64,000 nt of DNA, from the NCBI GenBank assembly GCA_021464415.1, contig CM038465.1, positions 17,763,839 through 17,827,838 of the forward strand, given 5' to 3'. The position numbers and the translations under genes were made by a program. This DNA comes from Lonicera japonica (lineage: Eukaryota; Streptophyta; Magnoliopsida; Dipsacales; Caprifoliaceae). The notes under the pieces were generated by a model that saw only the letters and a program-made list of their open reading frames with translations, searched no databases and was not told where the DNA came from. This document shows, piece by piece, positions 1 through 12,283 of this stretch. Position 1 is the first letter of the stretch. The number at the start of each line of letters is the position of its first letter.

Positions 1-192
1 TCGATTTCAATTCGGACCACCCGAATTATGAAACGATTGTTCCCATACACTTAATACACCTAACATGACATGCTAAAAGTTTTGAATCAACTAAGGAGGA
101 TTCGGAACCAAAAGTTCACTTCTTTAATGGAGGTTATGCCTTAATCGGGATTAAGGAGATTATTAGCTCGAAAATGGAACACGAGTATTACA
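1..192 (-). repeat. Right end of a Ty3/gypsy-type LTR (fragment)
   Basis: This stretch aligns along its length with the last ~190 bases of the solo LTR that ends at 7634: shared blocks include GTTCACT, a pattern like TTAAGGAG and the terminal ATTACA. It ends abruptly at ..GTATTACA, after which sequence coding for reverse transcriptase resumes. It is therefore the end of a second LTR element inserted into the RT region of the neighbouring retrotransposon. Identity with the other copy is only moderate, so the insertion is old. Read on the minus strand it begins TGTAATAC, a common start for Tekay/Del LTRs. The other end and the target duplication are outside the window. Confidence 0.6.
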
Positions 193-905
193 TAGCTGGG
201 TACGTAATTCCTTTAGCTCAGCAGGAGCCATATGATAAGGAGCTATAGAAACATGTTCAACCCCTGGAACAAGATCAATAAAGAAATCAACCTCACGGTG
301 GGGCGGTAAACCTGGCAATTCATCAGGAAAGACATAAAGAAACTCATTAAGAATGGTTATAACCGTAGGTGTTAACTTAGGAGACTCATCAGAAACTATG
401 CTACATAACCAACCTAAGTAATTTCTTTATTCTTGCCTACACGCTTAAGTCACCGGGTATAACCCGTATCTTTCCCCCAATGATAGGCAGTCACCTTCTT
501 AGCATAACAATCTATGATGGCACGATATTTTGACAACCAATCCATACCCAGAATCAAATCATAGGAAACCATATCTATAAGAACAAAATCATCCTCTATA
601 TGGAAATTGTTGTGCAAAGAAATAATGGTAGTACAATATTGAGTAAGAACGGCAATACCCCCTAGGGCGTGTTTATTCGGATAGACGAGGCAAGTCTCTT
701 AGGTTTCAAACCCAAACTAAATGCACATGTTGAAGATATGAAAGAATGAGATGCACCCGAATTGAAAAAAACTCTAACTCCAGTAGTAAACAAAATAAGG
801 CTGCCTTCCATCACCGTGTGGTTCTCTTGTATAGCGGACGTTGCCAAGCTGTAAACTCGGCCACCTTGGTTTTCGTGACCTTGAGGCTGCATAGGTCCCA
901 AAAAT
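193..905 (-). pseudogene. Retrotransposon protease and start of reverse transcriptase (broken)
   Basis: On the minus strand the protease begins near 905 with wording typical of plant gypsy polyproteins (GRVYSLAT, then FNSGASHSFIS). The catalytic DSGAS triad reads NSGAS, so the aspartate is lost. The C-terminal half of the protease follows around 600-490 in another frame (DLILGMDWLSKYRAIIDCYA). The conserved linker FPDELPGLPPHREVDF and the RT start APYHMAPAELKEL lie at about 340-195, just before the interrupting LTR. Several frameshifts separate these pieces. It cannot encode a working enzyme. Confidence 0.8.
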
Positions 906-1133
906 GATTGTTAGTGGAATTAACATAATGAAAGTAATCCTGTTGGAAAGGAAACTGGTTGAGCTAGTTCCGGCCACTCGCTGTTTGCTGTTAAACCTCT
1001 TGGTTAACTGACTGTGAAGATCTACCTGAGAACCTACCCAACTGGCTACGGCCCCGATTGCCATTATGACCCCAGGTCGGACCTCGGCTAGAGCTACTAC
1101 CCTCACAATTTATTGCGGCCTCCCTGGTACACT

Positions 1134-1870
1134 TGTGGATTATTGGAAAAGCTCTTGCTCGATGCCCTACCTGCCCACAGACATAGCAAGACCCAGAGAA
1201 ACCACCGTGCTACTACCCCCATCACTGGAGTAGAGACCTCCTGAAGATTCATAACTCGACTTGGCCTTCTTATCTCTTCCCCAAATACCAAAACCACTCA
1301 TTTTCTTCCCCTTATCTGACGAATATGAGAGCCTATCTGAACGACTATCATAACTTCCCCTACTAAGCTCCATTAAAACCGAATCTCTCTGGTAAGCGGC
1401 TTCTACTACTTCTTTGTATGACTAGTAATTTTATACACTTAGGACATCTCAAAAATCTGCCCGTAAACCGAAGAAAAATGATTCCATCTTTTCCTTATTA
1501 GATGATCAATCCATGTGCAAACATAAGTTCTCGAAGCTCTAGTGGTACTCTGCCACTATCATCCCTTCTTGCCTCAACATCCGAAGCTCCTTTCTTTTTC
1601 TCCTACGGTAGGCATCGGATATCAACTGATTTTCAAATTCTCTACTAAACACTCCCCAGGAGTTCACGTCTATTGTCCTACTCTAAGTCCTCCACCATCT
1701 ATGAGCAAACCCTGTTAGCTTAGAAGCTATTAACCTAGGGCGCAAAGCATCTGGAGCTTCTATCAGATTAAGTTTCTCCATTATGTCGAACAGCCAGGAT
1801 TCAGCGTTTTCAGGCAAGTCAAATTTGGTTGGTTCTAATCGGTTGAACGACCTCATCATCTTGGCTTGAT
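1134..1870 (-). pseudogene. Retrotransposon gag with degenerate zinc knuckle
   Basis: The minus strand near 1865-1690 encodes a Retrotrans_gag domain, with phrases such as FNRLEPTKFDLP and LTGFAHRWW. A serine/glycine-rich low-complexity stretch follows at 1373-1170. The zinc knuckle lies at about 1190-1150 and reads CYVCGQVGHRARAF: the first three ligands of CX2CX4HX4C are present but the last cysteine is phenylalanine. In-frame stops interrupt the domain between 1690 and 1400. It is a fossil capsid gene. Confidence 0.7.
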
Positions 1871-2463
1871 TCCATCCATGATTCTGAATAGCTACTGCCT
1901 CCGTATTCTTATCATGTCCCCCACTATCCAGGTTCCTTATGGTTTGGGACTAATTCACACGGGCATCGGCAGTCGAGTGAGAAGAGGTTTTCATAACGTC
2001 CTTTTGTTCCTCTATAAAATCTTTCATCATCTTCCTCATAGAGGACATAAAACCACGACCACTATCTTAACCCCGATAACCTTCTCCCTCATCAACGGGA
2101 GGATCAGTTACAGGCCTACTATGGGTGAAACTTCTAGGAGGCATTCTATAAGAAGACAAAAGAAGAGTTCAGTCCACACTAATAATCATAAGGAAGGAGA
2201 ATAGAAAGCCAAGAATTACGTCAAAGCAAATTCGGTTGACAATTAAATGGGTTACCAAGTTCAACTATAATATACAGCAGTAGACAGATGCTTTATAAAA
2301 TAATCAACTGTTGAGCTTACCGTCAATTATAGTTTAATTCACCCGTCACCTGTGCCTATTAGTAGTGCTACTATAAATTTACCAACTCGAAACGGTTATG
2401 TGCTGAAGGAAAAGAGTGATCCTAACTACCCATACCTCGTTCGAAAGGAAATTGAACCTATAA

Positions 2464-2474
2464 CTCTGATACCA
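2464..2474 (-). other. Primer-binding site for initiator tRNA-Met
   Basis: On the minus strand this reads TGGTATCAGAG, the complement of the 3' end of plant initiator tRNA-Met. It lies two bases inside the LTR that ends at 2477, the normal place for a minus-strand element's primer site. It fixes the element's orientation and the LTR border. Confidence 0.85.
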
Positions 2475-2476
2475 AC

Positions 2477-4522
2477 TGTAACAACCCGCCTAATTAAGTA
2501 GGTGTTAACAAGTGCTGTATTAAATTAACGGCAGAGAGATAAATGATTTAAAACAAAAATATACACCAAGTTTGAAAAATCTAACAAAAATTCGGTATGA
2601 AGTATTTGTAACTCAAGAAAAAACCATCATGTTAGACAAACTAAAATTTTTTGAAATACTCAAGTGGATTACAATCCAAATACAAAATACTCTGATACAA
2701 TAAATCCATATAACTTCCACAAGCTAGAAAAAAAATACAACCAAGTTCCATAGTACAAATAAATACGTCCATAGAAAATCTAACATTCCAACATAATTAA
2801 AGATTATAATACTCAAAAGAACAGAGATGAAACAACAAATAAAATCTATAGAGACATTATAGGCTACTCTAAAATGAATTCGGACCTGAGCCACGACCTC
2901 TACCCGAAACACGAAATGTACCTGAAAGGAAAATGAAGGAATGAGCCACGACTGGCCCAGTGGAAACTATAGGAAAAGGGAAAGTGCGATGCATGGGTGT
3001 GTAAAAATAGAATTATTTGCCACATTAAATCCATTATCAAGAATTGCTAACATATACCACTCTATAATAAAAATCCATTTATTATATAGCCAGTTACGTC
3101 AATTGTTATCCACGTGAAACTCTCACGATAACTGCACACACGTCCATCCGACTCCTCCTCCTCGACTTAATACCGGTACAAGACGGACTATGACACTCAC
3201 ATACACACCCCATCTAATCCATGGGTCTGTGCACTGGTAACCAAAAATTTTGGCACCCCATCTATACCATGGGTCTGTGCAATAATAACCATACAAGCAT
3301 TTCTATACCAGTGCTTATCATGTTCCAGCAACCTCGATATCTCACCGAAATTGATTAAATTTGTCAAAAGCATTTTCCAAAGGTTGTCTTATGTATTAAC
3401 AATGTTAATCATTTGATACAACTCAATATTATATCCAAATAACCCAATAATAAATCATTTCATCAGTTTAAAAGGGATGTCTCATGAATTACCCAACACA
3501 TTACGATAATAACATGATTTCCAAAGATTTCATAAACCAATAATTGAATAGAAATCACTAGACAATTTAGAATCATCATCAAAATTAAATTACATGTCTA
3601 ATAACAAGTTAAAAGTAAATTAAGAGTGTTTTATATTCTTGGAAATTCATCAAATTAAGTAGAAATGCAAAGTATTATACATGTGTTTGATGATTCTAGC
3701 AATTTCGATGCCAAATTCTCAATTGAGTGCATAAATATGAACATGCAAAACAATCAGCCCACAAATCTATCAATTATAACTCATAAACCATCAACAACAA
3801 AGCCCAGAGAGTTCAATAAGTGATTACACAACTTGCATGTAAGAGGAAATCATGAATTTGGTACCGAAATCTAGTGTTTTCAACTCAATCAACTCAAACT
3901 TTCGAAAATCAAAGATGAAATGAGAGTTCCCACCTAAAAAGTAAAAGAACAGGGGATTGGTGGCCTGAGTTTGAGTTCTGATAATCTCCAAATCGAGTAT
4001 GCGACACGAACAAATGCATAGAAGGAGAACATGAATTCTGAGCTTTTCGGTAGAGAAGCTTGAGTTTAAGCTAAAAATCTTCAATAATACACCAAGAATC
4101 ACCCTTTCTTTCTCTAGAAATGATGTGAGGTCTCTCATCCTCGAAACTGAGCTGCAATGGTGGAGAAATGGGTTTAAAATGGGTCAAAGCGAAGTCAGGG
4201 CGATATAAACGATGCTATATAAATTACACTGCGAACCTGTCTTGGAAAATTAGATACCGGTCCATCGCCAAAGAAATCCCAAAATTATATACTGCGGACC
4301 AATCTGCCAAAAGGCTATACCGGTCCGATGCCAGGGTTTTCAATCTCTTTGCACCTGCAGTCCGGTCTGCCAAATGGCCATACCGATCTGGCGCCAACCT
4401 GGACTGGGGGATTTAAACTCAACCAAAATGAGTTCAAACTTGCCAAAATTGAATCCGATAGCGACCGAACTAATCACGGAGTTAAACTTGCTAATTAAGG
4501 AATTAAAAACACAGGTGTTACA
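2477..4522 (-). repeat. 5' LTR of the Ty3/gypsy element, ~2.05 kb
   Basis: Read on the minus strand it begins TGTAACACC and ends GGTTGTTACA, with TG...CA ends and a matching short terminal inverted repeat TGTAACA/TGTTACA. The primer-binding site follows after two bases. The partner LTR is beyond the left edge, so insertion age cannot be estimated. The segment 4180-4400 holds degenerate direct repeats built on a TACCGGTCC-like core. No gene was seen; short ORFs here are chance. Confidence 0.8.
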
Positions 4523-5028
4523 ATAAGTAATTAAAGGAAAATAGGTGAATATGATAATAATGATGAGGAAGGGAACTTACCATATAATTGGAAGAAAAAA
4601 AGTATATTCTTTGAGTTAGAATATCGGAAAGACAATTTACTACGCCATAATCTTGACATTATGCATATTGAGAAAAATGTGACGGACAATGTGATGTTTA
4701 CATTATTGATTATTGATAGTAAAGGGAAAGATAATTTAAATGACCGTCTATTTATAGACAATGGGTATTCGCATGCCACTTCATCCTCAACAACGAGGTG
4801 GTAACATGTTATATATTCCACCTTCGTTCTTCACATTAGACAACAGGGACAAATACGGAGTGCTAAAAGTGTTAAAGGTGGTAAAATTTCGTGATGGTTA
4901 TGCTTTGAATATATCATGGTGTGTTAATTTTAAGAAACGTAGTATATCAGGACTTAAGAGTCATGATAACCATGTTTTAATGCAAGAATTACTTCATATC
5001 GCTTTACGAAATGTGTTGCATCAAAATG
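4523..5028 (+). pseudogene. CACTA (En/Spm) TNP2 transposase fragment
   Basis: The plus strand encodes phrases conserved in plant TNP2 transposases: NWKKKSIFFELEY, LLRHNLDIMHIEKNV, then VKFRDGYALNIS and ISGLKSHDNHVLMQ. These match the region just before the DUF4218 domain. There are no flanking exons. The piece is cut on the left by the 5' LTR (ends 4522) and on the right by a solo LTR (starts 5029), so only about 500 bases survive. A frameshift near 4760 separates the two halves. It is a fossil unrelated to the CACTA element at 38 kb. Confidence 0.75.
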
Positions 5029-7634
5029 TGTGATGCCCCGAATCCCGTTAAGAGGTTCTATCCTCCAGGGCCCGGTTAATCATGGTGCCGCACGCTGATG
5101 GCGGATTAACGAAGAATAATTTTCAATGAAAAACTTAAAATCCACATTTTTAATCAACCAAGATATGACCCGTTCAATAAAATTTATTCACAAGACAAAG
5201 AAACAAATGCAGATAAACAACTAGCCTCCAACGAGTTCCTAAGTACAAGATATACAATTTCCACAATGCATACAATGTATAAATAAGTTCTAGTACAAGT
5301 GCATCACATGAATCTTTACTGAAACTCAAAGAACAAAGGCCCTTATATCGTGAAGGACCTATAACTAGTTTGAGGTCGACTAGGCAATGGTATAAAGGCA
5401 TTTTATAGACTCGCGTCCTCGCTATCCCCTTTCCCAAAAGTACCCATAGAAGCAAATGTATGAAAAATAAACGGGGTGAGTCAAACAGACTTAGTGGGGC
5501 ATATTATAAGTTAGCAAGAAAATTGCTTTTAGGAATCCTTTGCGTAAAAATATGAAACAACTCAATCATACGTCTAATAGTTATAGAAAACCCCTTTCCT
5601 TTTGTTAGAATACTATTAAAATTCACGGATAATGTATAATTGATACTAAGTAAAACCGATGGCACAATTAATCGTACATTCATCTCACATTATAAATCTT
5701 GAGCCGAAATCTCATAAAACATACCACTGTCCAGACGTCCAATAGGTCTGCATTTCGTGGTCTTTTCCTAAGGGAGCACCCACGCAGCAGCAGGGCTTAC
5801 ACATTAGTTTTCATGCACAATTTCGGGTCTTGCACCTAGGAGAACTGTGTCCCAACTTTCGGCCTCAATCGTTAGAGATCAACTTGTGACTGATCATGGA
5901 CTAGCGCAATCGTATAATCTTAATATCATATCAATTGGCTCATACGAGAAACAATTGTGCTATTTCAATGTTTATCATAAATAACTTGCAACCGATAAGG
6001 GGAAATCTCATATAAACCATTCCATCTAGTTTAACAACTCAAAAACGATAGTTTTATAACATATAAGCCACCATTTGAACCCTTAAGAGTAGTCATTTGC
6101 TTCGTAGTATGAATATTCAACATTAAAGTGGATTCCAAGTGGGTTTTGTGTTAATTAAGTAAATAACTTCCATTGTTTGTTGAAACATGCCTTTTGTTCT
6201 CTATATAGAGTATTTGAATCATTAATTTCGATATCAACGGAATGATTCAACATAAATCCCAAACTCATGTATACAAGCTATGTTTTTATATATATACATG
6301 GTAGAATCGTAATTAAGCGATAACAAGTTATAAAAATAGAGTTTAATAGTTGAAACATGTATTTTAATACATTTATGTATACGTATTTAGTCTATTCAAA
6401 CCATTGGGGGAAGTATTAGCTTCATCTCAAAAGTTACCTTTTATGGAATTTGGGGTTTTACTTAAAACAAGCAATTCATTGCAAAAAACTCATTGAACAA
6501 AGTCATTTGAACAATAAATAGGCCACTTGATTCATCAATTTCAACATTTCTTCTTACTTTCATCATATACCCAAAACATATATATATATATATATATATG
6601 TATAACTTAGGGTTCTTATACCAATAATTAATAAAATGGAAATTGAGCAATAATAGATTAGAAAATAGGTTTTGGTAGTAAATTCCTGCCTCAATGAAGC
6701 TAGATGATTGAGCTTCGAGGGTCGAATCGAGCTTAAAGTCATCCAATCGCAAAATCCCCAATTTCATGCTTGAATCTCCAATAATGGAGGAGAGATAAGA
6801 TGGAGGAATGAAGATGATGGTGATGAAGCTTTGGTTTGAGGATGAAAGATGGAGTGAAACACCCTCAAAGGATCCCTCAATTTGTGCTCTCAACCCTCTT
6901 TCTCTCCCTTGGGTGAATTGAGTTGAAAGTGTGTTTATGGTGTGTTTAAAAAGTGAGAAATGGCTTAAATTTCGGGACTGCCAAAGTTGGATCGATCCAG
7001 CTCATACCTAGATCGATCTAGGATTTTCTGGTCACTTTGGATCTGGAGTACTATTCGTAATTATCTCATAACTTTTCACTCAAAACTTTGATTTGGGTGA
7101 TCTTTATGTCCACGAAAAACTAATTCAAAGATTTACAACTTCACAAGAGGAAGTTTCTCCAAATTATTGATGGATTAATCCCACAAATTCGTAGAAGACA
7201 ACAGTCTGCCATCAAGTTACAATACGATTTGATTTTGTTAATCGGCTTAATTCACACACTGTTTTGACCAATGAGGAGAATGAAATGGCTTTCGGTCAAA
7301 ACAAAAAAGTTGTATAGGGGAATGAAATAAAGTCGTGGCCATAAACAGGGAGTCATTTGAATATCGGATGAAGAAGTTATGGCCTCTCAAAGTTGGCCAA
7401 AAATCAACTTTTCTAAAAAGTTCAAAATGCGTGATTAACTTCTCGTTTTCAATTCAGGCCACCCCAGTAACGAAATGATTGATCCTATAAACTTACTATA
7501 CCTAATATGATATTCTAGAAGTGTCAGATCAAATACAAGGAGTTCAAAACCCAATGTTCACTCCTTAACGGAGATTTAGCTTTAACTGAGCTTAAGAGAA
7601 AGATTTGCTCGAATATAGGGTACGGGGTATTACA
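5029..7634 (-). repeat. Solo LTR, ~2.6 kb, Ty3/gypsy type
   Basis: On the plus strand it runs from TGTGATGCCCCG to GGGTATTACA; on the minus strand it is TGTAATACCCCG...GGGGCATCACA, a typical gypsy LTR outline. No primer-binding site follows at either end. The flanks AAATG (5024-5028) and TAATG (7635-7639) form a 5-bp target duplication with one mismatch. It is therefore best read as a solo LTR left by recombination. It lies inside the CACTA fragment and is the same family as the LTR end at 1-192. The ORFs inside (for example 6462-6893) have no recognisable product. Confidence 0.7.
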
Positions 7635-7637
7635 TAA

Positions 7638-8704
7638 TGTGCTCAATCCTCTAATTGCAAAAATATTTTTATTTTACATTTAAAATTCGCTCAATTTTTG
7701 CACAGTTTTGATCTAACGGTAAGATGGAGGCCCTCCCGAAGTCTGATTATTTTGAAATTTTTACAGTAGTTAGAAAACATCTCCTAGCACTTTTGACTAA
7801 AATTTTAGCATGATCCAACGGTCAAATTGGGAGAAATTAACAAAACAAATTTGAATTTTTTGTCAAAACTAGCTGTTGAAAAGTTTGAAAATGTACACCT
7901 TTGACCTAAAACCTTTCTTAATCATCCCCAACGTCCATATGGTTTTGCAAGCTATATATATGAGGTCCTAGACATGTTTTAATACACCTTGAATCATTCT
8001 AATACTCTATTATTTATATATTCAAATATACAAAGATTTAAGAACACATTTTGATCAATTTTTCATCTTTTGAGCTATATATTTTTGATCAATTTTGAGA
8101 TTTAAGAACACATTTTGATCAATTTTTCATCTTTTGAGCTATATATTTTTGATCAATTTTGATAACTCTAGTGTGAACTTCATTTGTAATCTTCAAATAC
8201 ACTTGAGAGTTATTATATTGGTGTATATCACCACAAACAATTTATTCTTCATTTCAAAAGAGATTTTGTCTCTTTATAGAGCAAGATAGCATATTTTGTG
8301 AGGAGTGTAATGGGTATAGCTACATTGTGAGTGTTGTGTGCATAGTAACATTTGTATTGATGTTTGATCTTCACCCGAAGAAGATTGAATAGTGACAATT
8401 CTCGGGGAACTAACCGAGCGCGGACGTATGATTTAGGAAACCGAACCGCGAGGACAAAAAGTCTCGAGCTTCAAATTGGTTTAATCTTTCTAAACTCAAG
8501 CTCTCTTTTTATTGCTATATTATTACTTGTATTTTGAGATTGCTTATTTGCTTATCTTGAGATTGATTACTTAAAGTTTATTATTTTCTTAATATTGTTG
8601 CTTAGCTAAGTTGCTTTGCTTAAATATTTTAAAAACGTTTTAATTCCGTATTAAATTTTTAAAACTCTATTCACCCCCCCTCTAGGGTTGTTTTCAGAGC
8701 AACA
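7638..8704 (+). repeat. Ty1/copia (SIRE/Maximus-like) LTR remnant
   Basis: The right half has the signature of copia LTRs of the SIRE type: a GC-richer block at 8395-8465 (CTCGGGGAAC, ACCGAGCGCGGACG), then a T-rich region, then the near-terminal ATTCACCCCCCCTCTAGGG at about 8670. TTTTCAGAGC follows directly and resembles a decayed tRNA-Met primer site (TATCAGAGC). No polyprotein follows, so this is a solo or orphan LTR. The left border is uncertain; I took the TG at 7638 because the previous LTR ends there. Confidence 0.55.
8035..8162. repeat. 64-bp tandem duplication inside the copia LTR
   Basis: Two adjacent copies of a 64-base unit beginning GATTTAAGAACACATTTTG, at 8035-8098 and 8099-8162, essentially identical. 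The duplication lies upstream of the LTR's R/U5-like block, where enhancer repeats are often found in LTRs. The near-perfect identity suggests it arose recently relative to the surrounding decay. Confidence 0.85.
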
Positions 8705-9905
8705 TATAGGATTAATTAACCCTATCTGGTGTTTATTGTTAGAAAGGATATAATAAATAAATCATATCATGTGTTTGACGCAAGGATGGATATGATATTT
8801 TAATCCTATCTCGCGTTTGGTGCAACACGAGACTGGATTACGCTCAAGATTAATTATCATTTTATCCTCTTAGAACCGAATAAATATATACCACCCCTAT
8901 AAGTTGCATTATTTTATCCCATGATTGCTGGATAACAAAATAAATATAAAAATTAATTTTTAATTACTTTTTTTATTTTAATCTTTTTCTTTACACCTTT
9001 TAGATAATCAAATTTATTAATGAAAATTTTTAACCACCCAAAATCACATAATTCAACTAGTAAAATTCATTTCTTTTATAATATAGTATTTTATTTATTT
9101 TTTATTAAATGAAGGTATTTATAAGAAACTTTAATTTTAGAAAAAATGGTAACATTAGAATTTAAAACTATACTTAATGCCTAGTTCGCAAATATTGTTT
9201 GTGATATAGAACTTTTCTCCCGAAAGAGTTTTTTACGAAACTTATTTATAAATATGAGAATTGCATCAGTTAAAAAAATAAAATCTGGACAAACAATTAA
9301 AATTACATATATTTTTAAAAGAAAAGCAACTTGTATTATATAATATCTAGACTTGTAATGCGGAACTCCATAAAATGCAAAATTTATTAAATCTTTATTC
9401 AATTAGTCCTTATCATGTTCGATTTTGCTTAATCCTTATCTTACTAATTCTTTTCCTATCATATCCCACATAATTCATATCCGACTAATTCCGACTCTTA
9501 TTCTATCCGGCCTGTATCTTATCATATTCTATCTCTTTATCTAGCGCGCCAAACACGCCCTAATTATAATGCACAATATTATTAATACACAAGTGGCTGT
9601 TATTTATAATAAGTAATTATAATAGTTTTAATATTGTAGTCTCAATATATTATTAAGAGACATCACAAACTATGATACACGAATACTTTCTCGAAGGGCA
9701 TGTGTCTTGCCCGATATATGTTGAAAAGTCTGACACGCTCTGACACATTCCAACACATGAAAGACACGCGTGTGGAAAGTATGTCATAGTTTATTATTAT
9801 TTTTTTTACCCCACACATAAAAAGGAGGTGAAATTATAAATAACTAACAATATATAGGGTGAAAAATAATAATAATACAACTTAATAATTAAACAAACCT
9901 AACAA
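8705..9905. other. Non-genic AT-rich DNA with a decayed DNA-transposon end
   Basis: No gene is visible. Several phrases (TGTTTGACGC, GGATATGAT, TTTAATCC) resemble the small MITE carried in each unit of the 19-45 kb array. The segment near 9545-9562 reads GCGCGCCAAACACGCCCTA, which looks like the right terminus of such an element. No matching left terminus or target duplication was found, so I do not define an element. Long A/T runs fill 8930-9180 and 9570-9680. Confidence 0.4.
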
Positions 9906-10053
9906 ATGTCATCCATCTCTTTCTTTTGCCGTAAAACCCAGCCTCCACTCCCCAGCCGCCATCGAAACAAAACCCTAACCTCAACTCTCAGCCATCGACG
10001 ACTTCTCAGCCCCAACTTCCGGTCGACGACTTCTCTCCGGCATTCCATAAAAG
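9906..10053 (+). pseudogene. Orphan first exon-like ORF, function unknown
   Basis: An ATG at 9906 opens a 49-codon reading frame that is GC-richer than its surroundings. It is rich in Ser, Arg, Pro and Thr and almost free of acidic residues, the composition of a plastid or mitochondrial transit peptide. It ends in AAAAG|GTACGC at 10053/10054, a plausible splice donor followed by a CT-rich stretch. An AAACCCTAA telo-box-like motif is present at about 9973. No continuing exon is recognisable and a LINE begins 500 bases downstream. It could be a truncated gene, or the 5' UTR of one, rather than coding. The product is not recognised. Confidence 0.25.
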
Positions 10054-10552
10054 GTACGCTACTCTCTCTCTCTATCTCAATCTCAATCTCCGTCTCCGTC
10101 TTTGTTTCTATCTCTATTTGCTATGTCGACTTACTCTGTCCTCTATCTAGCTTGATTCATCTAATTATCTTCGAAATTGATTTATTTCGAAAATTAATCA
10201 GACCACTTGGATTTGAAAATTAATCAGACGACTTGGATTTATGTCGAAATTGCTATGTCGAAATAATTGCTATGTGAATTATGTCTCTGGATATGTGAAA
10301 TCTAGGTAATAAATGGACTGTGGCTCTTTATGATTCTGGAAACAGATTATTTGAGTAACGAAATGCTTGATTCATTTAATCATTTTCCAAATTGAATTAT
10401 AGTCTCTAATACTTGATAATTGATATATATATATATATAATTAATTAATTAAGAACGCGTCCCCTCTACGTGTCTGTGTCCTACATTTTGGAAAATTGCA
10501 TGTCGCGTCCATACTTCATAGATCACAAATGACACCTATAATTACAATATAT

Positions 10553-12283
10553 ATACAACAACAACAACAACAAGCCTTTATCCCACTAGGTGGGGTCGGC
10601 TACATGGATCAAACGACGCCATAGTGGCCTGTCGTGAATCATATCTATAGTGAAACCATTTGCCTCTAAATCCTTCTTAATAGTTTCACCTATAGTTTTT
10701 CTCGGTCTTCGTTTGCCTCTAACAATTAGGCTTCCCTCCATATGATCAACTCTCCTTACCATGGCATCTACTGGTCTCCTCCCTACATGCCCAAACCATC
10801 TAAGTCGAGATTCAACCATCTTTTCTGTAATAGGTGCCACCCCAACTCCCTCTCTGATGGTATCATTCCTGATCCTATCTTTCCTATTTTTGCCACTCAT
10901 CCATCTCAACATTCTCATCTCAGCTACATTAAGTTTATTCTCGTGTTGGCTTTTGACCGCCCGACACTCAGTCCCATACAACATCGCTGGTCTAACCGCA
11001 GTGCGATAGAATTTTCCTTTTAACTTGAGTGGTACTTTTTTATCACATAACACACCCGAAGCTTTCCTCCATTTCAACCACCCTGCTTGAATCCGGTGGT
11101 TTACATCTCCCTCTATCTCCCCATCTTCTTGTATAATGGATCCAAGATACTTAAACCGAGTGACTTGTGGTATGACATTGTCCCTAACTTTTACCTCTAA
11201 GTTAGGAGTGCTCCGCCTTTTACTGAACTTGCATTCCATATATTATGTCTTACTTCTACTTAAACGAAAGCTATGCGCTTCTAAAGTTTGTCTCCAAGTT
11301 TCCACCTTCCCATTTAGCTCTTCTCTGGACTCACCCACTAGGACAATATCATCTGCAAATAGCATACATCGCGGTGCTGGCTCTTGAATGTGTTCCGTGA
11401 GTACATCCAAGACCAAGGTAAACAGATAAGGGCTCAAAGCTGACCCTTGGTGTAGTCCTATAGTTATAGGAAAATCTTTAGTGGACCCACTGTGTGTTCT
11501 CACACTAGTCTTAGCTCCCTCATACATGTCCTTGATAACACGAATATAGGCAATCCTAACCCCTTTCTTCTCTAGGGCTTTCCACAAAATCTCTCTTGGT
11601 ACCCTATCGTATGCCTTCTCCAAGTCAATGAAAACCATGTGTAGGTCTTTTTGATCCCTCCGATAATGCTCCATCAAACGCCGCAACAAGTAAATTGCTT
11701 CCATGGTCGACCTTCCGGGCATAAAACCAAATTGATTATCTAAAATGCTGGTTTCCTTTCTTAGTCTCCGCTCAATCACCCTTTCCCATAACTTCATAGT
11801 ATGACTCATGAGTTTAATCCCCCTGTAATTGGCGCAATTTTGTATATCCCCCTTATTCTTATAAATCGGGATTAGGGTGCTTCTCCTCCAATCTTCCGGC
11901 ATCTTCGTTGATCTCAATATCTCGTTGAAAAACCTTGTGAGCCAACCAATGCCTTTATCACCTAGACCCTTCCAAACCTCAATAGGTATACTATATGGCC
12001 CAACTGCTCTACCATTATCCATTCGTTTCAATGCTTCTTTTACTTCCTTTTCTTGAATTCTGCGATAAAAGGTGAAATTTTGGTCATCCTCTCGCATGTC
12101 CAGCTCATCTCCACATGCTAGAATCTCATAACCTTCATTAAATAATTTGTGAAAATAATTCTTCCATCTCTCCTGTATGTCTTGTTCCTTAACCAAAACT
12201 TTACCTTCTTCGTCCTTAATGCATCTCACTTGATCCAAGTCTTTTGTCTTCCTCTCACGACCCTTAGCCAGTCGGTTAAGGAA
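10553..12283 (-). mobile_element. 5'-truncated RTE-clade LINE
   Basis: The minus strand encodes a non-LTR reverse transcriptase and ends in a GTTGTTGTTGTTG microsatellite (ACAACAACAAC on the plus strand at 10556-10572) instead of poly(A), which is typical of plant RTE LINEs. The endonuclease half is missing, as expected from 5' truncation during reverse transcription. The 5' break lies near 12283, next to an A-run. A clear target duplication was not found. Confidence 0.8.
10586..12238 (-). pseudogene. RTE LINE reverse transcriptase, one internal stop
   Basis: Two abutting minus-strand frames (12238-11243 and 11239-10586) are one RT reading frame split by a single TAA codon at 11243-11245. 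Family motifs are in order: [43 protein letters not shown], the [13 protein letters not shown] loop and the catalytic FADDIVLV. The thumb/C-terminal part has FKYLGSIIQEDG and the WFGHVGRRP motif usual for plant RTE. The core is 331 residues plus 217 after the stop. The stop falls between the RT palm and the thumb, so activity is lost. Frame preservation elsewhere suggests a fairly young insertion. Confidence 0.85.

Larger units (their letters stand above)
193..2476 (-). mobile_element. Degenerate Ty3/gypsy (Tekay/Del-like) internal region
   Basis: Reading leftwards from the LTR at 2477, the order is primer-binding site, gag, zinc knuckle, aspartic protease and the first part of reverse transcriptase, which is the Ty3/gypsy order. 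All reading frames are broken. The element continues beyond the left window edge and is interrupted at 192 by another LTR. The tRNA-Met primer site, the ~2-kb LTR and the protease/RT wording favour the Tekay/Del lineage, but no chromodomain is visible because the 3' end is missing. Confidence 0.8.
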
